A DNA stretch of 64,000 nucleotides from Desulfocarbo indianensis (GTDB lineage: Bacteria > Desulfobacterota > Desulfarculia > Desulfarculales > Desulfarculaceae), in NCBI GenBank assembly GCA_001184205.1, contig LBMP01000001.1, positions 186,001-250,000 of the forward strand. Direction: 5' to 3'. The notes under the pieces are model-generated. The model was not told the DNA's origin. It did not search any database and saw only the letters and a list, made by a program, of their open reading frames with translations. Each line of letters opens with the position of its first letter. Position 1 is the stretch's first letter. Below, in pieces: positions 54,496 through 63,325 of the stretch. The position numbers and the translations under genes are program-made.

Positions 54496-56313
54496 TTAGC
54501 TGAGAAAGGCCCCAATGCCGGTCGGCGTGACCGGGGCCAATAAGCCGCGCAAAGCCCCTTTCGCCCGTTTTCGCCAGAGTTCTCTTTCCGGGCGAGGCAG
54601 ATCGCGCAGTGATTTTAACGCTTCAAGCAACTGGTCTGGATCACTCGCCTCCCAACGCAGGCTCTCCACGGCTTCCAAGTTGTCGATGTTGGGGAACCCC
54701 TCCAGACGCAACAACACGGGCGGCACGCCCCGTCCCAGGGCTTCCAAGCCAACCGACGTCCCATTGTACAGGACAACTTCGGCCCAATCCAACAATTCCG
54801 GGATGGGAGCATTCACCATTTCCAGCCGCGAGCCGCCCGGCCAAGTCCTCAACTGACCCAGGACGCGCGCTTGATCAAGCGCGGGATGAAGCTTGACGCG
54901 AACCATGAAATCGCGGCTTTTGGCCATCGCCAAGGCGGCGATATGCATCATCTCCATCGACTCTCCCAAACCTATGGGAGAGGCCAGCAGTACACGCAGC
55001 GGACCATCCGACTCGCCCTGGGCCGGCGGGGCTGTCCGCTCCTGCCACAAATAGGCGTGGCGGATGGCGCAACCCGTGGCGACCGTCTCCGGCGGCCAGC
55101 CTTCTTCCTTAAAAACCCGACTGCAAATCGGGCCGTTGCTGACCAAACGATCCGGCAGGGGCCTTAATCCGAACTCGCTCGGGGCCGGGTACATGGAATT
55201 TTTCAGGCGGCTCAAGGTGAGGTTGTCATATCCCGCTATGCGGGCGGAAGGCCAATGGCGCCGCACGGCCAGAGCGAGCAGGCTCTCCCACGGCTGTCCT
55301 TCCATAACGTGAATCACTCTCGCCGGCCGCACGCCGGCCCGCGCCAACCCTCGCACCAGAGGCTCCATGGTCAAGGCGTTAATCAAACCGCCTTTCAGCG
55401 TCAGGTTCTCCTGGGCCAAGGACAAGAGCGGCAGCCCGTCCACTCCATCGTCCGCCGGGATGCGGGGCTGGTATGCATGCGCCCTGGCGTGGCAGGCGAT
55501 CAGGTCCTCGGCCGTCAGCGCCGCCTCGGGCAGAAAGACCGTCTGGGCCGCCGGGTCCAAGGCGCCCGCCGCCTCCGCGGGAGTCAAGCCGGGCAACAAG
55601 GTCGGCACCCAAGCCAACCGCAGGCCCCTTTTGGCCAATTCAGCGGGCAGGACGCCAAAGTAAGGGTCCTGCAGCCGCCCGTCGGGTCCCAGGCTGCGCC
55701 GGTCCATCCAGGTGAAGAGCAGCGCCGTGTCCGGTCCGGCGAAAGCCTGGGGGGAAAAGGACATCACCTCCGCCGGCGGCGGGTCTCCCCGCGGAGGGGC
55801 CGGAACCGCCGGCGCCGCGGAGGACGCAAGCCAGCTCCGAAGCCTGGTTTTCAACCTAAGCCATAATCCATCCGACGCGGGCATGGTTCCGGGAATCAAT
55901 CCCCGCGCGGCCACCCCCCGGGACCTGGCCAGTTCGGCCACGCCTTGCAGCAGTCCCGGACTGGCGCAAACCACCAGGCAGGGGTCGGGCAATCCCTCGT
56001 CCAGCAATTGGCGGGCAACGGCCAAAAGGCAAAGCCGGGGAAAAAAATAGGAGTATATGTTGCGCCCCGCCAGCTCGGTGCCCCACCAGGTCTCGTCGTG
56101 GGCGTTCACCCGCGAAAGCCGCCCGATCCATTCCAGGTAGGGCTGGCGCAAGCGCCATGCGATTGCATCGAGCCGGCCGCCCAAACTCAATCGCGGCAAG
56201 CTTGCAAGGAGGCCCGTTTGCAGCTCCAGGCGGCGCGATGAATCCTCGCTGAGGCAAAGCCAATGGCCGGGCGCCGGGCCGGGCCAAGACGGCATATCTG
56301 CCATGCGGACCAT
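54496..56313 (-). CDS. Large GT-B-like surface-carbohydrate biosynthesis protein
   Basis: About 605 residues from ATG 56313 (GTG 56322 is also possible); the open frame continues upstream over the kinase gene without homology. The C-terminal third has LLASPIGLGESMEMMHI, VRVKLHPALDQARVL and VVLYNGTSVGLEALGRGVPP, a GT-B donor-site pattern found in capsule and teichoic-acid-type transferases. The full-length layout recalls, from memory, the uncharacterised TIGR04326-like surface carbohydrate proteins. It is immediately downstream of the sugar kinase and cytidylyltransferase, so it is a candidate transferase for the CMP-ulosonate. Neither donor nor acceptor is proven. Confidence 0.7.
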   Translation of the reverse strand: MVRMADMPSWPGPAPGHWLCLSEDSSRRLELQTGLLASLPRLSLGGRLDAIAWRLRQPYLEWIGRLSRVNAHDETWWGTELAGRNIYSYFFPRLCLLAVARQLLDEGLPDPCLVVCASPGLLQGVAELARSRGVAARGLIPGTMPASDGLWLRLKTRLRSWLASSAAPAVPAPPRGDPPPAEVMSFSPQAFAGPDTALLFTWMDRRSLGPDGRLQDPYFGVLPAELAKRGLRLAWVPTLLPGLTPAEAAGALDPAAQTVFLPEAALTAEDLIACHARAHAYQPRIPADDGVDGLPLLSLAQENLTLKGGLINALTMEPLVRGLARAGVRPARVIHVMEGQPWESLLALAVRRHWPSARIAGYDNLTLSRLKNSMYPAPSEFGLRPLPDRLVSNGPICSRVFKEEGWPPETVATGCAIRHAYLWQERTAPPAQGESDGPLRVLLASPIGLGESMEMMHIAALAMAKSRDFMVRVKLHPALDQARVLGQLRTWPGGSRLEMVNAPIPELLDWAEVVLYNGTSVGLEALGRGVPPVLLRLEGFPNIDNLEAVESLRWEASDPDQLLEALKSLRDLPRPERELWRKRAKGALRGLLAPVTPTGIGAFLS

Positions 56314-56348
56314 TTGCCGCACGGTGGCCAGATAAAGTCCGCCCCGGT

Positions 56349-57398
56349 TCAACGCAGAATTCGCCCACTGAGCCCCGAGGCCATGACTTGAAGCACCTCG
56401 GCCTCGCTGAACCGGCAGGGGTCTCCGCGGAGGGTATGCTTCAAGGCCCCCAATGCCACGGCGAAATTCACTGTCCGCCCCCCTTCCCAGCCGGACAGAA
56501 CCCCGTGAACCACTCCGGCGGCGAAGGCGTCGCCCGCCCCCACGCGGTCCACCACCGGCCTGATCAGGATTTCCTCGCCCGGCCAAACCTCAAATCCTTC
56601 CGGCGAGCGCTGAAAGAGCAAACCTCCGAAGCCGTTTTCGCTGGCGCTGATAGAGCGGCGCAGGCTTATGGCCAGGGTCTGAAGCCTGGGGAAACGGGCC
56701 ATGGCCTCGCGCGCCACCGCGGCGTAGGCGGCCGCCGGGTCGGTCTCCGGGCCGGGGGCCAAGCCGAACACGTCCCGCCAATCGGTCTCATTGCCCATGA
56801 TTAGGTGGCAGCGCCGGCAAAGCTCCCCCATCACCGCGGCCACCCGCTCCGCGCGCTCGGATTCTTCCATATAACGCCAGAGCTGGGAGCGGAAATTCAG
56901 GTCCAGGGAGACCGGCACGCCGCTCTCGGCGGCCGCGGCCAAACCCGCCTGCAAGGCCCTGGCCGCCTGCGGCGAAAGGGCTGGAGTGATTCCCGAGACG
57001 TGCAGCCACTCCACGCCGGCCAAGGCCGACCGCCATTCTTCCGGAGACGGCTCCCAAAGGGCCAGGGACGAATCGGCCCGGTCGTAAACCACCCGGCTGG
57101 GCCTGGGGCCGCCTCCGAGTTCGGTCCAGTAGCAACCCAGCCGCTCGCCGCCCCTGGCGACAAGGCTGCTGTCCAGGCCGCAGCGGGCCAGTTCCCCCAC
57201 GACCAAATCGCCCAAGGGATTGGAGGGCACCCGGGTCATGTGGCGGCAAGAATGGCCCAGGGCGGCCAGCGCGATGGCCACGTTGGATTCGCTGCCGCCG
57301 GGCTCCACCCGGAAAATGCCCGCGTCCGCCAGGCGCCTTCCCGCGTCCTGGGGCGAGACGCGCAGCATGGTCTCGCCGTGGGTGAGCACCCTGGCCAA
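56349..57398 (-). CDS. PfkB-family sugar kinase, 2-keto-3-deoxygluconate-kinase-like
   Basis: 349 residues from TTG 57398, chosen because RVLTHGETMLRVSP (a standard KDG-kinase opening) follows directly and GGTGGGG lies 9 nt upstream. GGSESNVAIALAALG is PfkB signature 1; DRVGAGDAFAAG (from residue 284, Asp290 the catalytic base) is signature 2. Family members phosphorylate ketodeoxysugars or other sugars with ATP. The gene starts 3 nt after the kdsB-like stop. A kinase for a 3-deoxy-2-ulosonic acid or its aldose precursor fits the neighbouring aldolase and cytidylyltransferase. A catabolic KDG role is less likely in this operon. Confidence 0.85.
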   Translation of the reverse strand: MARVLTHGETMLRVSPQDAGRRLADAGIFRVEPGGSESNVAIALAALGHSCRHMTRVPSNPLGDLVVGELARCGLDSSLVARGGERLGCYWTELGGGPRPSRVVYDRADSSLALWEPSPEEWRSALAGVEWLHVSGITPALSPQAARALQAGLAAAAESGVPVSLDLNFRSQLWRYMEESERAERVAAVMGELCRRCHLIMGNETDWRDVFGLAPGPETDPAAAYAAVAREAMARFPRLQTLAISLRRSISASENGFGGLLFQRSPEGFEVWPGEEILIRPVVDRVGAGDAFAAGVVHGVLSGWEGGRTVNFAVALGALKHTLRGDPCRFSEAEVLQVMASGLSGRILR

Positions 57399-57400
57399 GG

Positions 57401-58141
57401 CTAAGCGCCCCACCAGGAACGGGTCACTTCGCGCACCGTCTCCAGATCGCTGGGCGTGTCGACCGCAACCGTATCCTGGTCCACCACTATCATGCGCACC
57501 TTGATGCCGTTTTCGATGAAGCGCAAAAGCTCTATGCCCTCGGCCCACTCCAGGGGCCCCATGGTCTGGCCGGCGAACGCCCGCAGCGCGGCCGGGGTGA
57601 AGCCGTACACGCAGACCTGTTTGTAATAGACCACTCCCTTGGTTTCCTTGGGGTAAGGCACCGGCAAACGCGAGAGATAGACCGCGTCCCCCCTGGCGTT
57701 GGCCACCACCTTGGGAACCGTGCTGTCCATCAGGTCGGTCTGCTTTCTGATGGGGGTCATCAGATTGCTGACTTCAAAATCCGGACGTTCGCTCTCCTGA
57801 AACGGTTTTATGGCCGCCCTGATGGTGTCCGGCTCCAGGGTGGGTTCATCGCCCTGGATGTTGACGTACAGGTCCGCGGCAATCTTATCGGCGACTTCGG
57901 CCAGACGGTCGGTGCCGGTGGGATGGCGGTCGGAGGTTATCACCGTGGGGATGCCCAGATCGGCGCAGGCTTTTTCGATGCGCTGATCATCGGTGGCCAC
58001 CACCACTTTGGACAGCTCACCGACCGCGGCCGCCCGCTCGTAGACCCTGGCCACCATGGGCCGCCCGTGGATGTCGGCCAGCGGCTTGCCCGGGAAGCGG
58101 GTGGATTTGTAACGCGCCGGTATCACGCCTAGTATGTTCAT
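57401..58141 (-). CDS. kdsB: CMP-Kdo synthetase-like cytidylyltransferase
   Basis: 246 residues from ATG 58141 (a TTG two codons upstream is possible). ILGVIPARYKSTRFPGKPLA is the CTP-binding signature of KdsB, ATDDQRI and VNIQGDEPTLEPD are the further conserved blocks, and the C-terminus VDTPSDLETVREV is normal. It activates a 3-deoxy-2-ulosonic acid with CTP. No kdsA, kdsC or kdsD gene is present, and the neighbours are an unusual aldolase and a kinase, so the true substrate may be a Kdo variant or another ulosonate; the standard housekeeping kdsB function cannot be excluded. Confidence 0.87.
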   Translation of the reverse strand: MNILGVIPARYKSTRFPGKPLADIHGRPMVARVYERAAAVGELSKVVVATDDQRIEKACADLGIPTVITSDRHPTGTDRLAEVADKIAADLYVNIQGDEPTLEPDTIRAAIKPFQESERPDFEVSNLMTPIRKQTDLMDSTVPKVVANARGDAVYLSRLPVPYPKETKGVVYYKQVCVYGFTPAALRAFAGQTMGPLEWAEGIELLRFIENGIKVRMIVVDQDTVAVDTPSDLETVREVTRSWWGA

Positions 58142-58177
58142 TGGCAACTATTCCTTTTCGGGCCGCCGCCCCATGGT

Positions 58178-59893
58178 TCAGTCCAGATAATTGGAGATGC
58201 CCTTGTAAAACTCCTGATAATCGGTCGGCGTGAGGATATGGATGCCCTCCAGCCCCCTGGCTTCCGCGTATTGGTTGATCTGGCGCAGGTAAAGCAAGTT
58301 CAATTCGTGTTTTTCACGAATCACTTCCTGGTTGGCGGTCTCGTCCGGCTCTTGATAAAAGTGCGAATCGCCTCCCGCCGAAACGCTCAGATAACCGTCC
58401 ATCCCCACGACGAAGACGCGCTGGGCTCCCATCACCAGGGCGATGCCGCAAAGAAGCACCGAAACGGTTCGGCAGCTGGTGGAAACGACTCCCTCGGCGA
58501 TATCGAAATCGGACAACCTGTTCTGATAGACCAGCCATTCATAATCGCGGTTGGTGTGCTCGCGTATGAACGCCTGGTCGAAATGGCTTCCCAAAAGGAG
58601 CTTCGAACCAGGGTGCGCCTTCGCCACGTACTCGATGAAACGGCGGCGATTGGCGAAGGCGTGGTAATGGGGCACGAAAAGATCGCCCAGATAATTGGCG
58701 CCCAGGATTATGGGATCATGTTTGGCAATGAAGCGGGCCACGCGCTCGGAATAATCGCTCAGGCTGGGGCCGGCGGCCAGGACCAGGAAATCCCTTCCCG
58801 CATGCCTGTCCCGGTAGGTCACCGGCGGCAGGGTGAAGACGGGCGCCGCTTCCTTGTCTTCGGCCATCCTGCTTCGGTGGTTGTTTTCCTGGCCTCCCAC
58901 CATGCCGCTGGCGACCAATTGGTCCAGCACCTCGCGCGAAAAACCGATCCCGCCGCGCTGTCGCACCACCCGCAGCGCCTTCCAAATTTCTTCTATGGTG
59001 TGCTCCCGCCTTTCCGAAAGCTCCAGAGAGTAATTGGGGTGCAGGTCCAGGAGACCGCTCAGCATGAAGGGCAGTTGATATCCCCACGGCTTTTTTTGCT
59101 TCAAGGCTATGAAATGGCGGTCGATGGTGTTGAGCAGCGGCAGCACGCTGAAACGGTCCGGCAGGCGGTCCTGAAGATAGGCTATTAGAATCTCCAAGGG
59201 CAGATTGCCGGCCGCCCTGCCTATGCCGTACAAGGTGGCGTCTACGATATCCACTCCGCAGCGGATCGCTTCCAAGGTGTTGGCGAAAGCCATCTGAAGC
59301 TGATTGTGGGGATGGAAGCCCACCTTTATGCCGGGTATCTCTTGGAGGGGCGCCAGGAATTCCGCTATCTGATGCGGATACATGGAGCCATAGCTGTCGG
59401 CCACGTAGGCATAGTCGACGGGCGCGCCCTCGAGCAGGCCGCGCAGCCCCCGCCGCTCGGCCTGCGAATAACCGGAATAGCCCATGAGCTGCAAGGAGGT
59501 GGTGTAGCCCTTGGCCTTGATGGTCTCGAGCTCCTTGAGGGCCCCATCCAGTTTGTCACGGTGGGCGGCGACCCGCACCATTTCGGCGACGCTTTGCGAA
59601 CGGGGGGGCAGGTCGGCGGGGTCAAAACGCCCCGAGTCCACCATCACTGAAACATCGGCGCCTTTGATGCCGGCCACCGCCTCGGCCAGGGCCGTCTCCG
59701 GGGAGAAACGCCATAATCCGTACTTTTCGGGATCGAAGAATTTCCGGCTGCCATGGTAGCCCAACTCCACCATGTTCACCCCGGCTTTTGATGAAGCGCG
59801 GTAGACCTCGCGCACCAAATCGGGCGAGAAACGCCAATTGTTCAGGTATCCGCCGTCGCGGATCGTACAATCCAATATTTGGGGAGCTATCAT
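58178..59893 (-). CDS. Fusion of HMGL-like aldolase and Maf/GT42-like domain
   Basis: 571 residues. Residues 1-335: a DmpG/HMG-CoA-lyase-like TIM-barrel aldolase with LDCTIRDGGYLNNW (Asp8, Arg12, Asp13), the metal-binding GFHPHNQ (His194, His196) and GIGRAAGN (223-230). Residues about 366-571: a second domain with FLVLAAGPSLSD (AGPSL at 374-378), VSTSCRTVSVLLCGIALVMG and RVFVVGMDGYLS, resembling the Maf (DUF115) and GT42 sialyltransferase folds that use CMP-nonulosonates. Aldolases of this type join or cleave pyruvate and an aldehyde. The protein may both form and transfer an ulosonic acid. It lies 36 nt upstream of the kdsB-like gene. Confidence 0.75.
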   Translation of the reverse strand: MIAPQILDCTIRDGGYLNNWRFSPDLVREVYRASSKAGVNMVELGYHGSRKFFDPEKYGLWRFSPETALAEAVAGIKGADVSVMVDSGRFDPADLPPRSQSVAEMVRVAAHRDKLDGALKELETIKAKGYTTSLQLMGYSGYSQAERRGLRGLLEGAPVDYAYVADSYGSMYPHQIAEFLAPLQEIPGIKVGFHPHNQLQMAFANTLEAIRCGVDIVDATLYGIGRAAGNLPLEILIAYLQDRLPDRFSVLPLLNTIDRHFIALKQKKPWGYQLPFMLSGLLDLHPNYSLELSERREHTIEEIWKALRVVRQRGGIGFSREVLDQLVASGMVGGQENNHRSRMAEDKEAAPVFTLPPVTYRDRHAGRDFLVLAAGPSLSDYSERVARFIAKHDPIILGANYLGDLFVPHYHAFANRRRFIEYVAKAHPGSKLLLGSHFDQAFIREHTNRDYEWLVYQNRLSDFDIAEGVVSTSCRTVSVLLCGIALVMGAQRVFVVGMDGYLSVSAGGDSHFYQEPDETANQEVIREKHELNLLYLRQINQYAEARGLEGIHILTPTDYQEFYKGISNYLD

Positions 59894-59894
59894 T

Positions 59895-61883
59895 TTATCT
59901 CCATGGCCCTTTCCCAGGCTTGCCGGCCGCTTCCCCGGCCGAGGCGGTAAGCCTGCTTATCAGCGCCCCCACGGGCTCAATTTGCTCCGGGCGCCATTTG
60001 TAGGGCGCGAAAATTTCGTCCGGCACCTGGCGGCCGCAGTGCAGGGAAAGGGCCTGTTCCAAGCCCGCGGCCAGGTCCCGGCCCTGGGTGACTTCGTAGA
60101 CCGCCCGGGGGGACGTCAGGTCCGGGTCGGGCAAGGAATGGCCTGCGATATGCCGGTAGGGGCTGGTGCGGCCATAGATCAACACGGGAATCCGGTTCTG
60201 CAAGGCCTCTTCCTGGGTGGTGGAGCAGAAAGCGACCAAAAGGTCCGCCACCCCCAGGACCTCGAGAAAGCCGCCTTCCGCCGAGATGGTGAATCGCTCG
60301 GATTCGGGCAGAAGGCAGCGCAGATCTCGCTCGGTCAAGGCCGGCGAGGAGCGGAAGCGGATCACCAGCCTGGCCTCGGGTATGGCCTCGATGGCCTGAA
60401 TCACGTCCCGAAGCCCCGCTATGTACTCATCGGCCGTTTCCAGGGCATAGGGATGGAAGCCGTCGCGGTGCTTTATGGAGCCGGCGTGCATGACCACCCT
60501 TAAATTGGGCTCGTCGCCGAACCACTGCCTGCGTAAGGCCCGGCTCCGTTCAGGCTGGATGGGCGTGCCCCAGGCCAGGGGGCGGGTGCGTATATAGCGG
60601 GTGAAGGTGGTCAGGTTTTGGACGTGCTCCTCGGCCAGGGGCGTCTGCAGAGCGGCGAAGTCGTGGGTGGAATGCATCAGGCCCCTGCTGTGATGCCACC
60701 AGGCGAGGCGCTCCGCTTCGTTCTTCATGGCCGTGAAAGACCCGTGGCTGATGACCAGGCTGGGGGTTCCCAACCCGCGGCCGTATTCGACGATGGCGTA
60801 ATGATCTTCCCGGGTGTAGGCCGAAACCGCCAGGGAGGGGCGCAGGCTCTCCATTAGGCTGACCGCGGACCAGAAGTTGCGCTGCAGGTAAATCAAGTGC
60901 GGCAAGATTCCATCGCGCACCTTGGCCATGATCTCGGGGGCCAGCGATAGGCCCCTCACGCTGGCCAGCTCCCGCTCCTTGTCCAGTTCCCGGCAAAGAC
61001 GGTATATCTCCGCCTGCAGGCCCTTGGCGTCCAGCGCCTGGCCGTCGAAGAACAGACCCAGGTTAACCTGGGCGGCAAAGGGCGGCTTTGGCAGGGGCAG
61101 CCCGCCCGGCGGGTCGGCCAAGGCCGCCCGCAGGCTCTGGCTTGCGCTCAGGGGGCGGCGGTTAGCCAGCAACGCCCACCTTCTTTCGGGCAAGGCCTTC
61201 AACGCCTCCTCGGCCACCTGGTCCATCTGGCGGTCAGGGTTGCCGGCCAGAATGGGGCCGCGTCCGATCGAAGACAACAGGCGGCGGCGATAGACGGCCC
61301 TTGCCAGACGGCGCAGCAGGCGCCGGTGCAAGCGGTCCCCTCCCCAATCCGCGGCGTGTTGGGGTTTGCGCGGCGGACGGTCTTCAAGCCAGCTCAGGTC
61401 GTGGAAGCGCCTCCCCCGTATTGCGCACAGACGGGCGGCCAACGCCCCTATGTAGCTCTCCTGCGGCAACAACCGGGCGTTTTGGTTGGGGGGGGATGGG
61501 TCCAGCGCGGCCCAGACCTCCGCCCCGGGGTGGTCGGCCATGGCGTTATCCAGCACAATGGCCAGCCAGCCCAAATAGTTGGTGAAAAAACGCAGGTTCC
61601 ATTGCAGGGTGTCGCGGTAGGAGTCGCTGAAGCCATATTGGTCGCGATAAGCGAAAGCGCGTTCCAGCCACTCATAGATATCGCTGGAAAAGCGCAACGC
61701 CTCTGCGTGGCATTCGGGAGGGAAAAACGCCAGCGTGTCGCGACAGGGCAACCCCAGCCGCCGCGTCTGAGCGGCCACCTGCGGCGTCAAGGCAACCAGC
61801 AGATCCAGCTCGCCGGGACCGGCTTGGCGATAAGCCGTCAGGTCCTGGTCCATTTCAATGCATATAATACGTTTGATTTCCAT
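59895..61883 (-). CDS. Large GT-B-like surface-carbohydrate transferase
   Basis: 662 residues, no signal peptide. The C-terminal part has VVMHAGSIKHRDGFHPY, IEAIPEARLVIRFRSSP and VADLLVAFCSTTQEEALQNR, then PVLIYGRTSPYRH, a GT-B pattern related to Kdo-transferases and CDP-glycerol glycerophosphotransferases. The N-terminal 350 residues, with many aromatic helices, are unfamiliar. It starts 1 nt before the aldolase fusion begins its own gene boundary (spacing 1 nt), so the two are in one operon. It may transfer the CMP-ulosonate made by this operon or a polyol phosphate. Function not established. Confidence 0.65.
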   Translation of the reverse strand: MEIKRIICIEMDQDLTAYRQAGPGELDLLVALTPQVAAQTRRLGLPCRDTLAFFPPECHAEALRFSSDIYEWLERAFAYRDQYGFSDSYRDTLQWNLRFFTNYLGWLAIVLDNAMADHPGAEVWAALDPSPPNQNARLLPQESYIGALAARLCAIRGRRFHDLSWLEDRPPRKPQHAADWGGDRLHRRLLRRLARAVYRRRLLSSIGRGPILAGNPDRQMDQVAEEALKALPERRWALLANRRPLSASQSLRAALADPPGGLPLPKPPFAAQVNLGLFFDGQALDAKGLQAEIYRLCRELDKERELASVRGLSLAPEIMAKVRDGILPHLIYLQRNFWSAVSLMESLRPSLAVSAYTREDHYAIVEYGRGLGTPSLVISHGSFTAMKNEAERLAWWHHSRGLMHSTHDFAALQTPLAEEHVQNLTTFTRYIRTRPLAWGTPIQPERSRALRRQWFGDEPNLRVVMHAGSIKHRDGFHPYALETADEYIAGLRDVIQAIEAIPEARLVIRFRSSPALTERDLRCLLPESERFTISAEGGFLEVLGVADLLVAFCSTTQEEALQNRIPVLIYGRTSPYRHIAGHSLPDPDLTSPRAVYEVTQGRDLAAGLEQALSLHCGRQVPDEIFAPYKWRPEQIEPVGALISRLTASAGEAAGKPGKGPWR

Positions 61884-62065
61884 GCTTAAAATCGCCGGTT
61901 CAAGAAGAATGAGGCCGGTGCCCGGCTGGCCAGGAAGTCATGGTTGTGATTCCCGACGCTTTGAATGAAGACGCCTTCGCCGGGAGGCGCTTCCGCCGGT
62001 CGGAGACCGATCGCCAGCTCCCCTGGATCCTTGGCGGCCCAGCCGCAAAGAGCGGTCCTCCGCGC

Positions 62066-63325
62066 CTAACCCGCTCTCCACTCGGCGGGTATTTCCACCA
62101 GGCCGGGAGCGGACACCGCGCTCAGGCCGCGCCCGCCCACGGCGTTGCGCGCCGGCAGCATCGAAAGATCCGCCAGGCGAAGCGACTTGAAGAGCACTCC
62201 ATCCTGGTCGAAGATGGTTAGATTGAAGATATAGGCGCCCTCGCGCAGGGGCAACCCCGCCACGCGGCACTCCATTTGCCCGCTTTGGGACGGCTCCATG
62301 TTCCTATCGGGCATCACGAAGCTGGCGACGAAGACGCCGTCGATGGTATGCAGTCGCAACACCGCGGTAACGCCTTTAAGCGGAGACCGGTTTTGATAGG
62401 TCATGCGCAGGGCCATGGAATCGCAGAGATTGAAATTATCCCGGCGGTTCCCGCCCCCGTCCAGCATTTCCACCCCCGTGAGACGGAAGCGCTCCGGGGC
62501 CAGGTTGACGCCCAATTCGGAGCCCGCCCGGTTGCCCCCGGCCTGGCCGTTTTGCAGGGAAATCTCGTTGACCAGGGCGTGGTAATTCCGGCAGATATCC
62601 GAGGTCTCTCCCATGGATTCCATCCGGCCGCGGTTCAGGAGCAGCGCGCGCTGGCATACCCGCTCCACGTGGGCGATGTTGTGGGACACGAAGATTACGG
62701 TCACGCCCGTTTTAAGCACCTCGTTCATGCGCTGAAGACACTTGCGGTTGAAAGCCATGTCGCCCACCGCCAGCACTTCGTCCAGCAGAAGCACATCGGG
62801 ACGCATGTGCGCCGCCACCGAAAAGCCCAAGCGGACCCGCATCCCCGAACTATAGGACAGGACCGGGGCGTCGATGAAATCGGCCAGCTCCGCGAACTCC
62901 ACGATCTGGTCGAACTTTTCGCGCAACTCCGCCTGGGAGATGCCGAGGATGGCCGCGCTGACCTGCACGTTTTCCCGGCCGGAGAGAATCGGGTTGAAAC
63001 CCGCCCCCAAGGCGATCAGCGCCCCCACCCTGCCCTTTACCGAAACCCAGCCCCGGCTGGGGTTGATCAGTCCGTTGATGATGCGCAGCAGCGTGGTCTT
63101 TCCGCTGCCGTTGGGCCCGATCAGGCCCAGCGAGTCGCCCCGTTCCAGGGAGAAATCAATCTCGCGCAGGGCCCAAAACTCATGCGGCCGGAGACCCGCC
63201 TGGTCGTCCTCCCGTCCAAGCACGGCCCGGCCCAGGTCGGTGAGCCCGTACCACAGCGCGTGCCTGAAACGGCGGCAGAATTTCTTTGAGAGCCCCGCCA
63301 CCCGGATTGCGGTCCGTTGATCCAT
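62066..63325 (-). CDS. wzt: ABC transporter ATP-binding protein with C-terminal glycan-binding domain
   Basis: 419 residues from ATG 63325, which shares its A with the TGA of the permease gene. Walker A GPNGSGKT (70-77), signature LSYSSGMRVRLGFS (157-170) and Walker B VLLLDEV (178-184) are intact. After about residue 255 comes a beta-rich domain (RFRLTGVEMLDGGG to the end) of the Wzt_C type, which in E. coli O8/O9a binds the chain terminus before export. With Wzm it flips undecaprenyl-diphosphate-linked polysaccharide across the inner membrane. The C-domain implies a terminal modification that must be recognised; the local methyltransferases are candidates. Confidence 0.9.
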   Translation of the reverse strand: MDQRTAIRVAGLSKKFCRRFRHALWYGLTDLGRAVLGREDDQAGLRPHEFWALREIDFSLERGDSLGLIGPNGSGKTTLLRIINGLINPSRGWVSVKGRVGALIALGAGFNPILSGRENVQVSAAILGISQAELREKFDQIVEFAELADFIDAPVLSYSSGMRVRLGFSVAAHMRPDVLLLDEVLAVGDMAFNRKCLQRMNEVLKTGVTVIFVSHNIAHVERVCQRALLLNRGRMESMGETSDICRNYHALVNEISLQNGQAGGNRAGSELGVNLAPERFRLTGVEMLDGGGNRRDNFNLCDSMALRMTYQNRSPLKGVTAVLRLHTIDGVFVASFVMPDRNMEPSQSGQMECRVAGLPLREGAYIFNLTIFDQDGVLFKSLRLADLSMLPARNAVGGRGLSAVSAPGLVEIPAEWRAG

